NCBI RefSeq assembly: GCF_013378445.1
Contig: NZ_JABXYK010000005.1
Coordinates: 297,863-361,862 of the forward strand
DNA length: 64,000 bases
Direction: 5' to 3'
DNA from: Mycoplana rhizolycopersici
GTDB lineage: Bacteria > Pseudomonadota > Alphaproteobacteria > Rhizobiales > Rhizobiaceae
The notes beneath the pieces were generated by a model that saw only the letters and a program-made list of their open reading frames with translations, ran no database searches and was not told the DNA's origin. Numbering within the stretch: the first letter of the stretch is position 1; each line of letters starts with the position of its first letter. A program made the translations under genes and the position numbers. This document shows positions 18,441 to 27,677 of the stretch, one piece after another.

Positions 18441-18512
18441 GCAGCACAGGGCTCCGGGGCTGCGCCCCATCGCCTTCAGAAACGAAGACTTCGAACAATC
18501 CAGGAGAAGATC

Positions 18513-19280
18513 ATGTCCGATACCCAAGGCAAGTTCGTCTGGTACGAATTGATGACGAGCGACATCGGCGCGGCCGAGAAGTTCTACAAGGACGTCGTCG
18601 GCTGGAGTGCCAAGGACGCCGGCATGCCGGATATGAACTACACGGTGTTCTCGGCAAACAATCAGATGATCGCCGGCCTGATGACCACCCCGAAGGAGGC
18701 CGAAGGCATGCCGCCAGCCTGGATCGGCTACATCGGCGTCGACAACGTCGATGCCACCGCCAAGGAGATCGCGGCCAAGGGCGGCAAGGTCTATCGAGAA
18801 CCGGAGGACATTCCCGGTATCGGCCGCTTTGCCGTGGTCGGCGATCCGCACGGCGCCGCCTTTTGCCTGTTCAGCTCCACTGACGAGCCCCCGCCGGCCG
18901 GGGAGCAGATGGCTCCCGGCCACGTCGGCTGGCACGAGCTGATGGCGGGCGATCTCAATGGCGCCTGGCCGTTCTACGCCTCCCTGTTCGGCTGGGAGAA
19001 GGACGAGGCGCTGGATATGGGCGAGATGGGCACCTACCAGCTATTCAAGTCGCACGGCCAGACGATCGGCGGCATGATGACCAAGCCGAAGGACCTGCCG
19101 GCGCCGCCACACTGGGACTTCTACTTCGTCGTCGATGCGATCGACGCGGCCATCGAGCGTGTCAACGCCGCCGGCGGACAGGTCGTGATGGGCCCGATGG
19201 AGGTGCCTGGCGGCGCATGGATCATCCAGGGAATCGATCCGCAGGGCGCGCATTTCGCGCTGGTCGGCTCCAGGCGCTGA
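18513..19280 (+). CDS. Two-domain VOC (glyoxalase/bleomycin resistance-like) protein
   Basis: 255 residues containing two vicinal-oxygen-chelate modules, about 6-120 (FVWYELMTSDIGAAEKFYKD to GDPHGAAFCLF) and 133-250 (GHVGWHELMAGDLNGAWPF to IDPQGAHFALVG). Each half shows the usual pattern of an opening W/F-x-E-L strand, FY helix and D-P-x-G-A-x-F end. Such proteins bind metals or small toxic electrophiles; the substrate is unknown. CAGGAGA precedes ATG 18513. It follows the DUF899 gene, and the two are probably one stress-related unit. Confidence 0.88.
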   Translation: MSDTQGKFVWYELMTSDIGAAEKFYKDVVGWSAKDAGMPDMNYTVFSANNQMIAGLMTTPKEAEGMPPAWIGYIGVDNVDATAKEIAAKGGKVYREPEDIPGIGRFAVVGDPHGAAFCLFSSTDEPPPAGEQMAPGHVGWHELMAGDLNGAWPFYASLFGWEKDEALDMGEMGTYQLFKSHGQTIGGMMTKPKDLPAPPHWDFYFVVDAIDAAIERVNAAGGQVVMGPMEVPGGAWIIQGIDPQGAHFALVGSRR

Positions 19281-19329
19281 GCCCCCCGGGCGCCACGGCC
19301 CTTGCAATCTCGCTTTGCATTGCACAAAC

Positions 19330-19366
19330 TTCCCCTCGATGGCGGCAAAGACCGTCACGAGGGGAA
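19330..19366 (+). promoter_or_regulatory. Hairpin that can cover the ribosome-binding site of the DUF2126 gene
   Basis: Perfect 9-base arms TTCCCCTCG (19330-19338) and CGAGGGGAA (19358-19366). The 3' arm contains GAGGGG, the best Shine-Dalgarno-like sequence before ATG 19377, so folding would hide it. It could alternatively end the upstream transcript, but no T-run follows. Confidence 0.5.
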
Positions 19367-19376
19367 AAGCGAGCTG

Positions 19377-22300
19377 ATGTCGATCAAGGCCAGTATCTAC
19401 CACCTGACCCACTATAAATATGACAATCCGGTCCGCCTGGGACCCCAGATCATCCGGCTGAAGCCGGCCGCGCACTCGAAAACGAAAGTGATCGGCCATT
19501 CGCTGAAGGTCTCGCCGACGAATCACTTCGTCAACCTGCAGCAGGATCCCTACGGCAACTACCTTGCCCGCTACGTCTTCCCCGAGCCCGTGACCGAGCT
19601 GAAGGTCGAGGTCGATCTTGTCGCGGACATGACGGTCTACAATCCGTTCGACTTCTTCATTGAGGAAGAATCGGAACACTGGCCCTTCGACTATCCGGAG
19701 GACCTGCGCGAGGACCTGCGCATCTACCGCGAGCCGGAGCCGCTCACGCCAGCGCTCGCAGCCTTTCTCGACACGGTGGACCGTTCACGCCAGCGCACCA
19801 TCGACATGGTCGTCGGCCTCAACGCGAAGCTGCAGCAAAAGGTCGGCTACGTCATCCGCATGGAGCCCGGCGTGCAGACGCCGGAGGAGACGCTGACGCT
19901 TGCGCTCGGCTCGTGTCGCGATTCCAGCTGGCTGCTGGTACAGATCCTGCGCAATCTGGGTTTCGCCGCGCGCTTCGTCTCCGGCTACCTGATCCAGCTG
20001 GCGCCGGATCTCAAGGCACTGGACGGACCTTCGGGCACCGACCACGACTTCACCGACCTGCACGCCTGGTGCGAGGTCTATCTGCCCGGCGCCGGATGGG
20101 TCGGCCTCGACCCGACCTCCGGGCTTCTGACCGGCGAAAGCCATATCCCGCTGGCCGCGACCCCACACTACCGCAACGCCGCCCCGATCACCGGCGGCTA
20201 TTTCGGCGAGGCGAACACCAGCTTCGACTTCGACATGAAGATCGCCCGCGTCGCCGAGCATCCGCGCATCACCAAGCCCTTCTCTGACGAATCCTGGGAG
20301 GCGCTGAACGCGCTCGGCAAGGACGTCGACCGGGTGCTCTCGCAGAACGACGTGCGGCTGACCATGGGCGGCGAGCCCACCTTCGTCTCGATCGACGACT
20401 TCGAATCCGAGGAATGGAACACCGACGCGGTCGGGCCGACGAAGCGGGAAAAGGCCGACGCGCTGATCCGCCGCCTGCGCGAGCGCTTCGCCCCCGGCGG
20501 CTTCCTGCATTACGGCCAGGGGAAGTGGTATCCCGGTGAAAGCCTGCCCCGCTGGACCTTCTCACTCTACTGGCGCCGCGACGGCAAGCCGATCTGGTCC
20601 GATCCTGAACTTATCGCCGAGGAACATGCCGACCATCCGGTGTCAAACGGCGACGCAGAGCGTCTCCTGACCACGATCGCCGGCGTGCTTGGCATCGAGG
20701 CCGAGATGGTGCTTCCGGCGTATGAAGACCCCGGCGAGTGGCTCCTGAAGGAAGCGAACCTTCCCGACAACGTCGACCCGTCGAACTCCAAGCTGGAGGA
20801 TCCGGAAGCACGAAGCCGCATCGCCCGCGTCTTCGAGCGCGGACTGACCAAACCGAGCGGCTACGTGCTGCCCGTGCAAGCCTGGAATGCCCGCGCCGCC
20901 GGCCAGCGATGGATCAGCGAGAAATGGCAGACCCGGCGCGGCCGCCTCTTTCTCGTCCCCGGCGACAGCCCGGTCGGCTACCGCCTGCCGCTGGGCTCGC
21001 TGCCCTGGATCCCGCCCTCCGCCTATCCCTACATCAACCCCGTCGATCCCACGGTCGAACGCGGCGACCTGCCGGATTTTGCTGACCCTCACCGCCAGAT
21101 CGCGATGGATTTCCACGCAACCGAAGGCCAGCAGGAACAGGTCGAACAGGTCGTATCAGATATCGTCGGCAAGGTCCGCACCGCCATCAGCGTAGAGCCT
21201 CGCGACGGCAGGCTCTGCGTGTTCATGCCGCCAACGGAAGGCGTCGAGGAATATCTCGAGCTCATCGCCGCGGCCGAACGCGCCGCAAGCGCACTCGGCC
21301 TGCCGGTGCATATCGAGGGTTACGCGCCCCCGCACGACGAGCGGCTGAACGTTATCCGCGTCGCGCCCGATCCCGGCGTCATCGAGGTGAACATCCACCC
21401 GGCCTACAACTGGCAGGACTGCGTCGACATCACCACCGCCGTCTACGAGGAGGCCCGCCAGAGCCGGCTCGGCGCCGACAAGTTCATGATCGACGGCCGC
21501 CATACCGGCACCGGCGGCGGCAACCACGTCGTCGTCGGCGGCAAGAACCCGAACGACAGCCCCTTCCTGCGCCGGCCCGACCTATTGAAGAGCCTCGTGC
21601 TGCACTGGCAGCGCCACCCGTCGCTCTCCTATCTCTTTTCCGGCCTGTTCATCGGCCCGACCAGCCAGGCGCCGCGCATCGACGAGGCACGCCACGACGG
21701 CCTGTACGAGCTGGAGATCGCGCTGTCGCAGGTACCCGCGCCCGGCGAGAGCACCCCACGGCTTCCCTGGTTGGTCGACCGCCTCTTCCGCAACCTGCTC
21801 GTCGACGTCACCGGCAACACCCATCGCTCCGAGATCTGCATCGACAAGCTGTTCTCGCCCGACGGCCCGACCGGCCGGTTGGGCCTGGTGGAGTTCCGCG
21901 GTTTCGAGATGCCGCCGAATGCCCGCATGAGCCTGGCGCAACAGCTTTTGATCCGGGCGCTGATCGCCCGCTTCTGGCTGAAGCCGGCCACCGGTTCCTT
22001 CGTGCGCTGGGGCACGACCTTACACGACCGGTTCATGCTGCCGCATCACGTCTGGCAGGACTTCCTGGAAGTGCTTGCCGATCTCGGGGAGAACGGCTTC
22101 GAAATCCGCCCGGAATGGTTCGCAGCCCAGCTGGAATTCCGTTTCCCCTTCTGCGGCGAGGTCGAGTACGAGGGCGCGAAGCTGGAGCTGCGCCAGGCGC
22201 TGGAGCCCTGGCACGTGATGGGCGAGCAGGGCGCCATCGGCGGTACCGTGCGCTTTGTCGATTCGTCCGTCGAGCGGCTGCAGGTGAAGCTGCAGACGGC

Positions 22301-22691
22301 TAACCCGGAACGCTACCTGGTCACCTGCAACCGCAGGCGGGTGCCGCTCGCACCCACGGCGGAAAGCGGCGTCTCCGTTGCCGGCGTCCGCTACAAGGCC
22401 TGGCAGCCGGCCTCCGGCCTGCATCCGGTGCTGCCCGTCAATACGCCGCTCACCTTCGACATTTATGATACATGGTCGCGCAGAGCGGTGGGCGGCTGCA
22501 TTTACCACGTTGCCCATCCGGGCGGACGAAACTATGACACCTTCCCTGTGAACGGAAACGAGGCGGAAGCCAGACGACTGGCCCGCTTCGAGCCCTGGGG
22601 ACACACCCCGGGCGGCTACGGGGTCTACGAAGAAGCCATTTCGCGGGAGTTCCCGCTGACACTCGATCTTCGCCGTCCCCCAGGAGTGTAG
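19377..22691 (+). CDS. Transglutaminase-like protein with C-terminal DUF2126
   Basis: A 1104-residue protein. The N-terminal region is a transglutaminase N-domain (1-100: [19 protein letters not shown]), then a transglutaminase-fold papain-like core with an apparently complete triad: Cys180 in ALGSCRDSS, His229 in DLHAWCE and Asp245 in VGLDPTSG. From about residue 300 to the end it is DUF2126, with [15 protein letters not shown] and ending [10 protein letters not shown], found only in this architecture. It is first gene of the set with the ATP-grasp/alpha-E protein and a second transglutaminase, predicted from comparative genomics to make or attach peptides. No signal peptide, so cytoplasmic. 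The start 19377 follows GAGGGG in a hairpin. Confidence 0.9.
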   Translation: MSIKASIYHLTHYKYDNPVRLGPQIIRLKPAAHSKTKVIGHSLKVSPTNHFVNLQQDPYGNYLARYVFPEPVTELKVEVDLVADMTVYNPFDFFIEEESEHWPFDYPEDLREDLRIYREPEPLTPALAAFLDTVDRSRQRTIDMVVGLNAKLQQKVGYVIRMEPGVQTPEETLTLALGSCRDSSWLLVQILRNLGFAARFVSGYLIQLAPDLKALDGPSGTDHDFTDLHAWCEVYLPGAGWVGLDPTSGLLTGESHIPLAATPHYRNAAPITGGYFGEANTSFDFDMKIARVAEHPRITKPFSDESWEALNALGKDVDRVLSQNDVRLTMGGEPTFVSIDDFESEEWNTDAVGPTKREKADALIRRLRERFAPGGFLHYGQGKWYPGESLPRWTFSLYWRRDGKPIWSDPELIAEEHADHPVSNGDAERLLTTIAGVLGIEAEMVLPAYEDPGEWLLKEANLPDNVDPSNSKLEDPEARSRIARVFERGLTKPSGYVLPVQAWNARAAGQRWISEKWQTRRGRLFLVPGDSPVGYRLPLGSLPWIPPSAYPYINPVDPTVERGDLPDFADPHRQIAMDFHATEGQQEQVEQVVSDIVGKVRTAISVEPRDGRLCVFMPPTEGVEEYLELIAAAERAASALGLPVHIEGYAPPHDERLNVIRVAPDPGVIEVNIHPAYNWQDCVDITTAVYEEARQSRLGADKFMIDGRHTGTGGGNHVVVGGKNPNDSPFLRRPDLLKSLVLHWQRHPSLSYLFSGLFIGPTSQAPRIDEARHDGLYELEIALSQVPAPGESTPRLPWLVDRLFRNLLVDVTGNTHRSEICIDKLFSPDGPTGRLGLVEFRGFEMPPNARMSLAQQLLIRALIARFWLKPATGSFVRWGTTLHDRFMLPHHVWQDFLEVLADLGENGFEIRPEWFAAQLEFRFPFCGEVEYEGAKLELRQALEPWHVMGEQGAIGGTVRFVDSSVERLQVKLQTANPERYLVTCNRRRVPLAPTAESGVSVAGVRYKAWQPASGLHPVLPVNTPLTFDIYDTWSRRAVGGCIYHVAHPGGRNYDTFPVNGNEAEARRLARFEPWGHTPGGYGVYEEAISREFPLTLDLRRPPGV

Positions 22692-22694
22692 GAC

Positions 22695-25106
22695 TTGACA
22701 TCAACGGCTGCCGAGGCGGAGCGTATCGACGGGAACCCGGTATTGGAGGGGCTCATGAAATATGCGCCCTTGCCGGGCATCGCCGACGAGATGGTCGCCC
22801 CCGACGGCACCGTCCGACCGGTTTGGCAGCCGCTCCTTTCCGCCCTCCGCCGGATGGACGAGACGGAACTGGCAAGCCGTTTCGCCCGCGCCGACCGCTA
22901 TCTGCGCGATGCCGGCGTCTTCTATCGCGCCTATGGCAAGGATGCCGGCGGCGAACGCGCGTGGCCGTTGTCCCACATACCGGTGCTGATCGACCAATCC
23001 GAATGGGAGACGCTGTCACGCGGGCTGGTCCAGCGGGCCGAACTCCTGGAGATGATCGCGGCCGACATCTACGGCCCTGCCCGGCTGGTGTCGGAGGGCC
23101 TCTTGCCCGCATCGCTCATCGGCACCAATTCCGAATATCTGCGCCCGCTGGTGGGGCTGACGCCTGCCGGCGGTCACTATCTGCACTTCTGTTCCTTCGA
23201 GGTCGGGCGCGGCCCCGACGGCAACTGGTGGGTGCTGTCCGACAGGACCGACGCTCCCTCCGGCGCTGGTTTCGCGCTGGAGAACCGCGTCGCCACCGCG
23301 CGCGCCTTCTCCGACGTCTACGCCGAGGCGCATGTGCACAGGCTTGCGGGCTTTTTCGGCGCCTTTCGCGACGCGCTGCTGGCCGGCCGCCAGTTCGAGG
23401 ACGACCGCATCGCCGTGCTCTCGCCGGGTCCGGCCAATGAGACCTACTTCGAACACGCCTACATCGCCCGCTACCTCGGCTTCACCCTGCTGGAAGGCGA
23501 GGACCTGACGGTCGTTCGCGGCCGGGTGATGGTACGCACGGTGGCGGGCCTGAAGCCTGTCAGCGTGCTGTGGCGACGTCTGGATGCCAGCTTCGCCGAC
23601 CCGCTGGAGTTGAACCAGCAGTCGCAGCTCGGCACACCCGGCATCGTCGAGGCGCTGCGCGCGGGTTCGGTGCGCATCGTAAACGCGCTTGGCACCGGCA
23701 TCCTGGAGACCCGCGCGCTGCTCGCCTTCATGCCGACGATCAGCCGGCACCTGACCGGCGAGGACCTGCAGCTGCCGAGCATCGCCACCTGGTGGTGCGG
23801 CCAGCAGGCGGAGCGCGAGCAGGTCGCCGCCAACATCGAAAAGATGGTGATCGGCCCGGCCTTTTCCACGCGCCCCTTCTTCGACGACAACGGCCGCTCC
23901 GTGCTGGGGTCCACCTTCCTCGAAAACGCCAAGCTTTCGATCACGGACTGGCTTGCCAACGACGGCTCCGGTCTCGTCGGTCAGGAGGCCGTCACGCTTT
24001 CCACGACGCCGGCCTATGTCGACGGCAAGCTGGTGCCGCGACCGATGAGCCTGCGCGTCTTCGCCGCCCGCACACGCGACGGCTGGCAGATCATGCCCGG
24101 CGGCTTCGCCCGCATCAGCTCCGGCAACGACGTTTCGGCGATCACCATGCAGGACGGCGGGTCGGCCGCCGACGTCTGGATCGTCAGCGACAAGCCGGTG
24201 GACCGGACCACACTGCTGCCCGCCGACGAAAATTTCACCCGCAACATGCCCGGCAGCCTGCCGAGCCGGGCCGCCGACAATCTCTTCTGGCTCGGCCGCT
24301 ACATCGAGCGCTCCGAAGGCGCGCTGCGGATCCTGCGCGCCTGGCACGGTCGCTTCGCCGAATATGCCGATCCGGGTCAGCCGCTGCTGAAGGACGTCAC
24401 CGATTACCTCAAGGAACTGGACATCGACACGGCCGAACCCGTGCCGTTGAGCCTGCTGATCAACATCGACAGCGCCGTATTCAGCGCCAGCAACATTCGC
24501 GACCGCTTCTCCCCCGATGGCTGGCTGGCCCTTGACGACCTCGCCAAGACCGCACGCCGCTTCCGCTCATCCGTCCAGCCCGGCGACGACGCGACGCGTG
24601 CGATGACCGTCCTGCTGCGCAAGCTCGCGGGCTTCGCCGGCCTCGTGCACGAGAACATGTACCGTTTCACCGGCTGGCGCTTCCTTTCGATCGGCCGCTA
24701 TCTCGAGCGCGGGCTGCACATGACGCGCCTCCTGCGACACCTCGCCGGCGAGGATGCCCCCGACGGCGCGCTCGACATGCTTCTGGAGATAGGCGACAGC
24801 GTGATGACCCACCGCCGCCGCTACAACGTGGCGACGGCGCGGCTGACCGTCACCGATCTTCTGGCGCTCGATCCGCTGAACCCGCGCTCCGTGCTCTACC
24901 AGTTGAACGAGATCAAGACGGAGATCGAACAACTGCCCTTCGCCTACTCGAACGGGCAGATGTCTCCCTTCTACCGCGAGGCGATGCGCCTGCATGCCGG
25001 TCTCGCCGTCATGACGCCGGAAGGGATGACGCCCGAGGCCTACCGCCGCTTCGAAAGCGAGCTTGAAAAGCTGTCCGATATCCTCGGCCAGACCTACCTG
25101 AGCTGA
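22695..25106 (+). CDS. Circularly permuted ATP-grasp / alpha-E fusion protein
   Basis: 803 residues. The first part (about 70-480) is a circularly permuted ATP-grasp domain, with LIGTNSEYLRPLVGLTPAGG, LSPGPANETYFEHAYIARYL and LENRVATARAF; the last 290 residues (from about 517, SLPSRAADNLFWLGRYIERS) are the all-helical alpha-E domain (DUF403). Many genomes encode these separately; here they are fused. ATP-grasp enzymes form amide bonds through acyl-phosphates, so peptide ligation is the likely chemistry (inference). Two starts fit: TTG 22695 after CAGGAGTGTAGGAC, three bases past the previous stop, or ATG 22755 after GGAGGGG. Tightly packed operon, 12 bases before the next gene. Confidence 0.9.
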   Translation: MTSTAAEAERIDGNPVLEGLMKYAPLPGIADEMVAPDGTVRPVWQPLLSALRRMDETELASRFARADRYLRDAGVFYRAYGKDAGGERAWPLSHIPVLIDQSEWETLSRGLVQRAELLEMIAADIYGPARLVSEGLLPASLIGTNSEYLRPLVGLTPAGGHYLHFCSFEVGRGPDGNWWVLSDRTDAPSGAGFALENRVATARAFSDVYAEAHVHRLAGFFGAFRDALLAGRQFEDDRIAVLSPGPANETYFEHAYIARYLGFTLLEGEDLTVVRGRVMVRTVAGLKPVSVLWRRLDASFADPLELNQQSQLGTPGIVEALRAGSVRIVNALGTGILETRALLAFMPTISRHLTGEDLQLPSIATWWCGQQAEREQVAANIEKMVIGPAFSTRPFFDDNGRSVLGSTFLENAKLSITDWLANDGSGLVGQEAVTLSTTPAYVDGKLVPRPMSLRVFAARTRDGWQIMPGGFARISSGNDVSAITMQDGGSAADVWIVSDKPVDRTTLLPADENFTRNMPGSLPSRAADNLFWLGRYIERSEGALRILRAWHGRFAEYADPGQPLLKDVTDYLKELDIDTAEPVPLSLLINIDSAVFSASNIRDRFSPDGWLALDDLAKTARRFRSSVQPGDDATRAMTVLLRKLAGFAGLVHENMYRFTGWRFLSIGRYLERGLHMTRLLRHLAGEDAPDGALDMLLEIGDSVMTHRRRYNVATARLTVTDLLALDPLNPRSVLYQLNEIKTEIEQLPFAYSNGQMSPFYREAMRLHAGLAVMTPEGMTPEAYRRFESELEKLSDILGQTYLS

Positions 25107-25118
25107 GACCGCCGCGCC

Positions 25119-26006
25119 ATGCTGTACGACATCAACCTGCGCATCGAATACGACTACGAGGTTGCGGTCTCCGGCGGCCGGCACATGGTCCGCATCCTGC
25201 CACGCTCGATTCCCGGCCGCCAGCGGCTGATCGCCGGCGCGATCGACATCGTCCCCCAGCCGGTGGAGCGCAACGGCCTTGTCGATTTCTTCGAGAACTC
25301 AGCGACGTCGATCCTCTTCCGCAATGCCCACGACCGGCTGGAGGTCGACATGCAGGCCCGCGTCCAGGTGGATATCCGCCAGGATCTTCCGGATTTCTCG
25401 CCGCGGCCGGCCGAGCTTTCCAGGGAGATCACGGCCTATTGGTCCCTCGACCCTGAATCGCCGCACCACTTCACCGGTGACAGTCCCCGCCTCCCCCATT
25501 GCCGGGTGATTGCCGACTATGCGCGCTCGATCGCCCGCGACGGCATGACCGTGCAGGAGATCGGCACCGCGATCTGCGAGCGCATCCACCGCGACTTCAC
25601 CTATGACGGCGAGGCGACCACGGTGGAGACCACCCCCACCGAGGCGTTCCACCTCAAACGCGGCGTCTGCCAGGATTTCACCCATGTGATGATCGTGGCG
25701 CTGCGCAGCCTCGGCATTCCCGCAGGCTATGTCAGCGGCTTCCTGCGGACCATCCCGCCTGCGGGCAAGGAGAGGCTCGAAGGCGCCGACGCCATGCACG
25801 CCTGGGTGCGCCTCTGGTGCGGGCGCGTGACCGGCTGGATCGAACTGGACCCGACCAACAACATCCCCGCCGGCAGCGACCATATCGTCGTCGGCTATGG
25901 TCGCGACTACGCCGACGTGGCGCCCGTCATCGGCATCGTCAAGAGCTACGGCCAGCAGACGACGACACAGGCGGTCGACGTCATTCCCGTCAACCCGCAA
26001 GGTTAA
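25119..26006 (+). CDS. Transglutaminase-like cysteine protease-fold protein
   Basis: 295 residues: a transglutaminase N-terminal beta domain (1-120, LYDINLRIEYDYEVAVSGGR) and a core with Cys184 (RGVCQDFTHVMI), His227 (DAMHAWVRLW) and Asp244 (IELDPTNNIP), a full catalytic triad. Bacterial members act as peptidases or amide transferases. Third gene of the set with the DUF2126 and ATP-grasp/alpha-E proteins; a common guess is that the ligase joins and these enzymes cut or transfer. No signal peptide. GAC CGCCGCGCC lies before ATG 25119 with no strong ribosome-binding site, so translation may be coupled to the upstream gene. Confidence 0.92.
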   Translation: MLYDINLRIEYDYEVAVSGGRHMVRILPRSIPGRQRLIAGAIDIVPQPVERNGLVDFFENSATSILFRNAHDRLEVDMQARVQVDIRQDLPDFSPRPAELSREITAYWSLDPESPHHFTGDSPRLPHCRVIADYARSIARDGMTVQEIGTAICERIHRDFTYDGEATTVETTPTEAFHLKRGVCQDFTHVMIVALRSLGIPAGYVSGFLRTIPPAGKERLEGADAMHAWVRLWCGRVTGWIELDPTNNIPAGSDHIVVGYGRDYADVAPVIGIVKSYGQQTTTQAVDVIPVNPQG

Positions 26007-26092
26007 GCAAAGGCAAACCGTACAGTCCGTCCGATTTTGGCACATGCAGATGGCAGAGTGCCCGCGAGTCCCGATTGGAGACACCCGGCGGC

Positions 26093-26125
26093 GCCCGCAA
26101 CCCCCTGCTTTCCGGGCTCTTTTTC
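26093..26125 (+). terminator. Possible weak terminator after the transglutaminase operon
   Basis: GCCCG (26093-26097) can pair with CGGGC (26113-26117), followed by TCTTTTTC. The stem is only five base pairs with a 15-base loop, so read-through into the next gene is possible. Confidence 0.35.
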
Positions 26126-26220
26126 GGATATTCCTCGAATTTTAGCTATTGCCGAAACCGGCGGATAATTTTTCCGCGCTATCGTCGCTTCAACATTATG
26201 ACGATGGGGTGGCTTCCAAA

Positions 26221-27471
26221 ATGAAACTGGCAACGGAAAAACGGGGTGTCCTTTCCCGCCTGATAAAGGACCGTCGCGGTAACTTCGGCATGATGACGGC
26301 ATTGCTGCTTCCGGTGCTGCTGGGCGCCGGCGGCATCTCTATCGACCTGACGCAGATCATGATGACGAAGTCGCGGCTGCAGGATGCGGCCGACTCGGCG
26401 GCCCTTGCCGCCGCCTCGGCGCTGGCAAACGACAAGTACGCGATCTCGGACGCCAAGCTTCTGGCCATGCAGTTCCTCAAGACGCAGATGCAGGACGGCA
26501 GCGATCTGGACGACGAGGCCGCCAAGGCGAAATTGGAACTGCTGTCCAACTCCGAAATCGACATCCAGCAGATTGCGACGGTCGGCACAGGAAAACAGTT
26601 CGTGGTGCAGATCAATGCCCAGTATGGCGTGGACCTCAACCCGCTCACCCGCCTGCTGGTCAAGGACGTCTCCACCGTGAACGCATCGACCTCGGCCAAG
26701 AGCGCCACGGAATCCAAGAACGCACTTTCGATGTTCCTCGTGCTCGACCGCTCCGGCTCGATGTCGTTCATCACCAACGATATCGCCAGCAGCACGCAGA
26801 AGTGCAAGAACTGGACGGAGAAGAACTGGGGCTCGAACATCTCCGAGACGAAGCCTTGCTATACCCGCAAGATCGCCGCGCTGAAGCTGGCGGTCGCCAA
26901 TCTCGTGACGCAGCTGAATACCGCAGACCCGAACAAGGAGCTCGTTCGCACGGCCGCGGTGTCCTACAACGACAAAATGCAGACTGAAACGACGTTTGCC
27001 TGGGGCACGGACGCCGCCCTCGCCTACGTCAATGCGCTGCCGACCCAGCCGGAGGGCGGTACCGATTCACATGCCGCCTTCGGCAAGGCTTACGAGAAGC
27101 TGACGATCTCCGACACGTCGAATGAGAAGACCGAGGAAGAATACCACAAGGAGAAGAACGGCCAGGTTCCGACCAAGTACATCGTCTTCATGACCGACGG
27201 CGAAAACACCGCCTACAACGGCAGCTCGAACGACTCCAATTCGAAGAAGTCCGACAAGGAGACGAAGGAATATTGCGATCTTGCCCGCACGGCCAAGATC
27301 GAGGTCTACACCGTGGCCTTCATGGCCCCGAAGCGCGGACAGGAGCTTCTGCAGTACTGCTCGACCACGACCTCGCACTACTACGAGGCCAAGGACATGG
27401 CCCAGCTCGTCGCCGCCTTCAAGACGATCGGCGAGCGGGCGGCTGGCGCCTATGCCCGCCTGACGCACTAA
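26221..27471 (+). CDS. TadE/TadG-like pilus-associated protein with a VWA domain
   Basis: 416 residues. The N-terminus has the TadE/TadG-like segment DRRGNFGMMTALLLPVLLG (about 18-36), a single membrane anchor with the acidic GISIDL and the AADSAALAAASAL helix that follows it in Tad pilus minor subunits. The rest is a von Willebrand factor A domain with an intact MIDAS: DRSGSMS (176-182), GGTDSH (279-284) and MTDGEN (324-329). An insert at about 298-350 is very rich in K, E, S and N. Four cysteines are present in the exported part. No other tad gene is in the window, so this is an orphan. The start 26221 (MKLATEKRG) was preferred to 26149. Confidence 0.85.
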   Translation: MKLATEKRGVLSRLIKDRRGNFGMMTALLLPVLLGAGGISIDLTQIMMTKSRLQDAADSAALAAASALANDKYAISDAKLLAMQFLKTQMQDGSDLDDEAAKAKLELLSNSEIDIQQIATVGTGKQFVVQINAQYGVDLNPLTRLLVKDVSTVNASTSAKSATESKNALSMFLVLDRSGSMSFITNDIASSTQKCKNWTEKNWGSNISETKPCYTRKIAALKLAVANLVTQLNTADPNKELVRTAAVSYNDKMQTETTFAWGTDAALAYVNALPTQPEGGTDSHAAFGKAYEKLTISDTSNEKTEEEYHKEKNGQVPTKYIVFMTDGENTAYNGSSNDSNSKKSDKETKEYCDLARTAKIEVYTVAFMAPKRGQELLQYCSTTTSHYYEAKDMAQLVAAFKTIGERAAGAYARLTH

Positions 27472-27495
27472 ACCTTGGAAAGCCTGCCCTTTCGC

Positions 27496-27528
27496 AAGGC
27501 CCGCTGTTCCGACCGGACAGTGGGCCTT
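27496..27528 (+). terminator. Terminator after the VWA-domain gene
   Basis: AAGGCCCGCTGT and ACAGTGGGCCTT form a 12-base stem with one G-U pair and a nine-base loop, followed by GTCTGTTTGTTG. It lies 25 bases after the stop. Confidence 0.75.
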
Positions 27529-27677
27529 GTCTGTTTGTTGGCCATCCGCCGTGCATCCACCGCATGGCTCCTTTCTTCCGGCGCTGTATTGCAAGCGCTT
27601 CGGATAGATGCAAAATTGCGTCAAATCGCCACGTTTCTGTGTCTGCCGATCAGTAGAGAAGGGCTTCGTTACCACCC

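Noticed and set aside
19302..19376. A longer N-terminus (25 more residues) for the large transglutaminase
   Set aside because: The extension covers the hairpin and has no ribosome-binding site; family members begin at the [10 protein letters not shown] segment.
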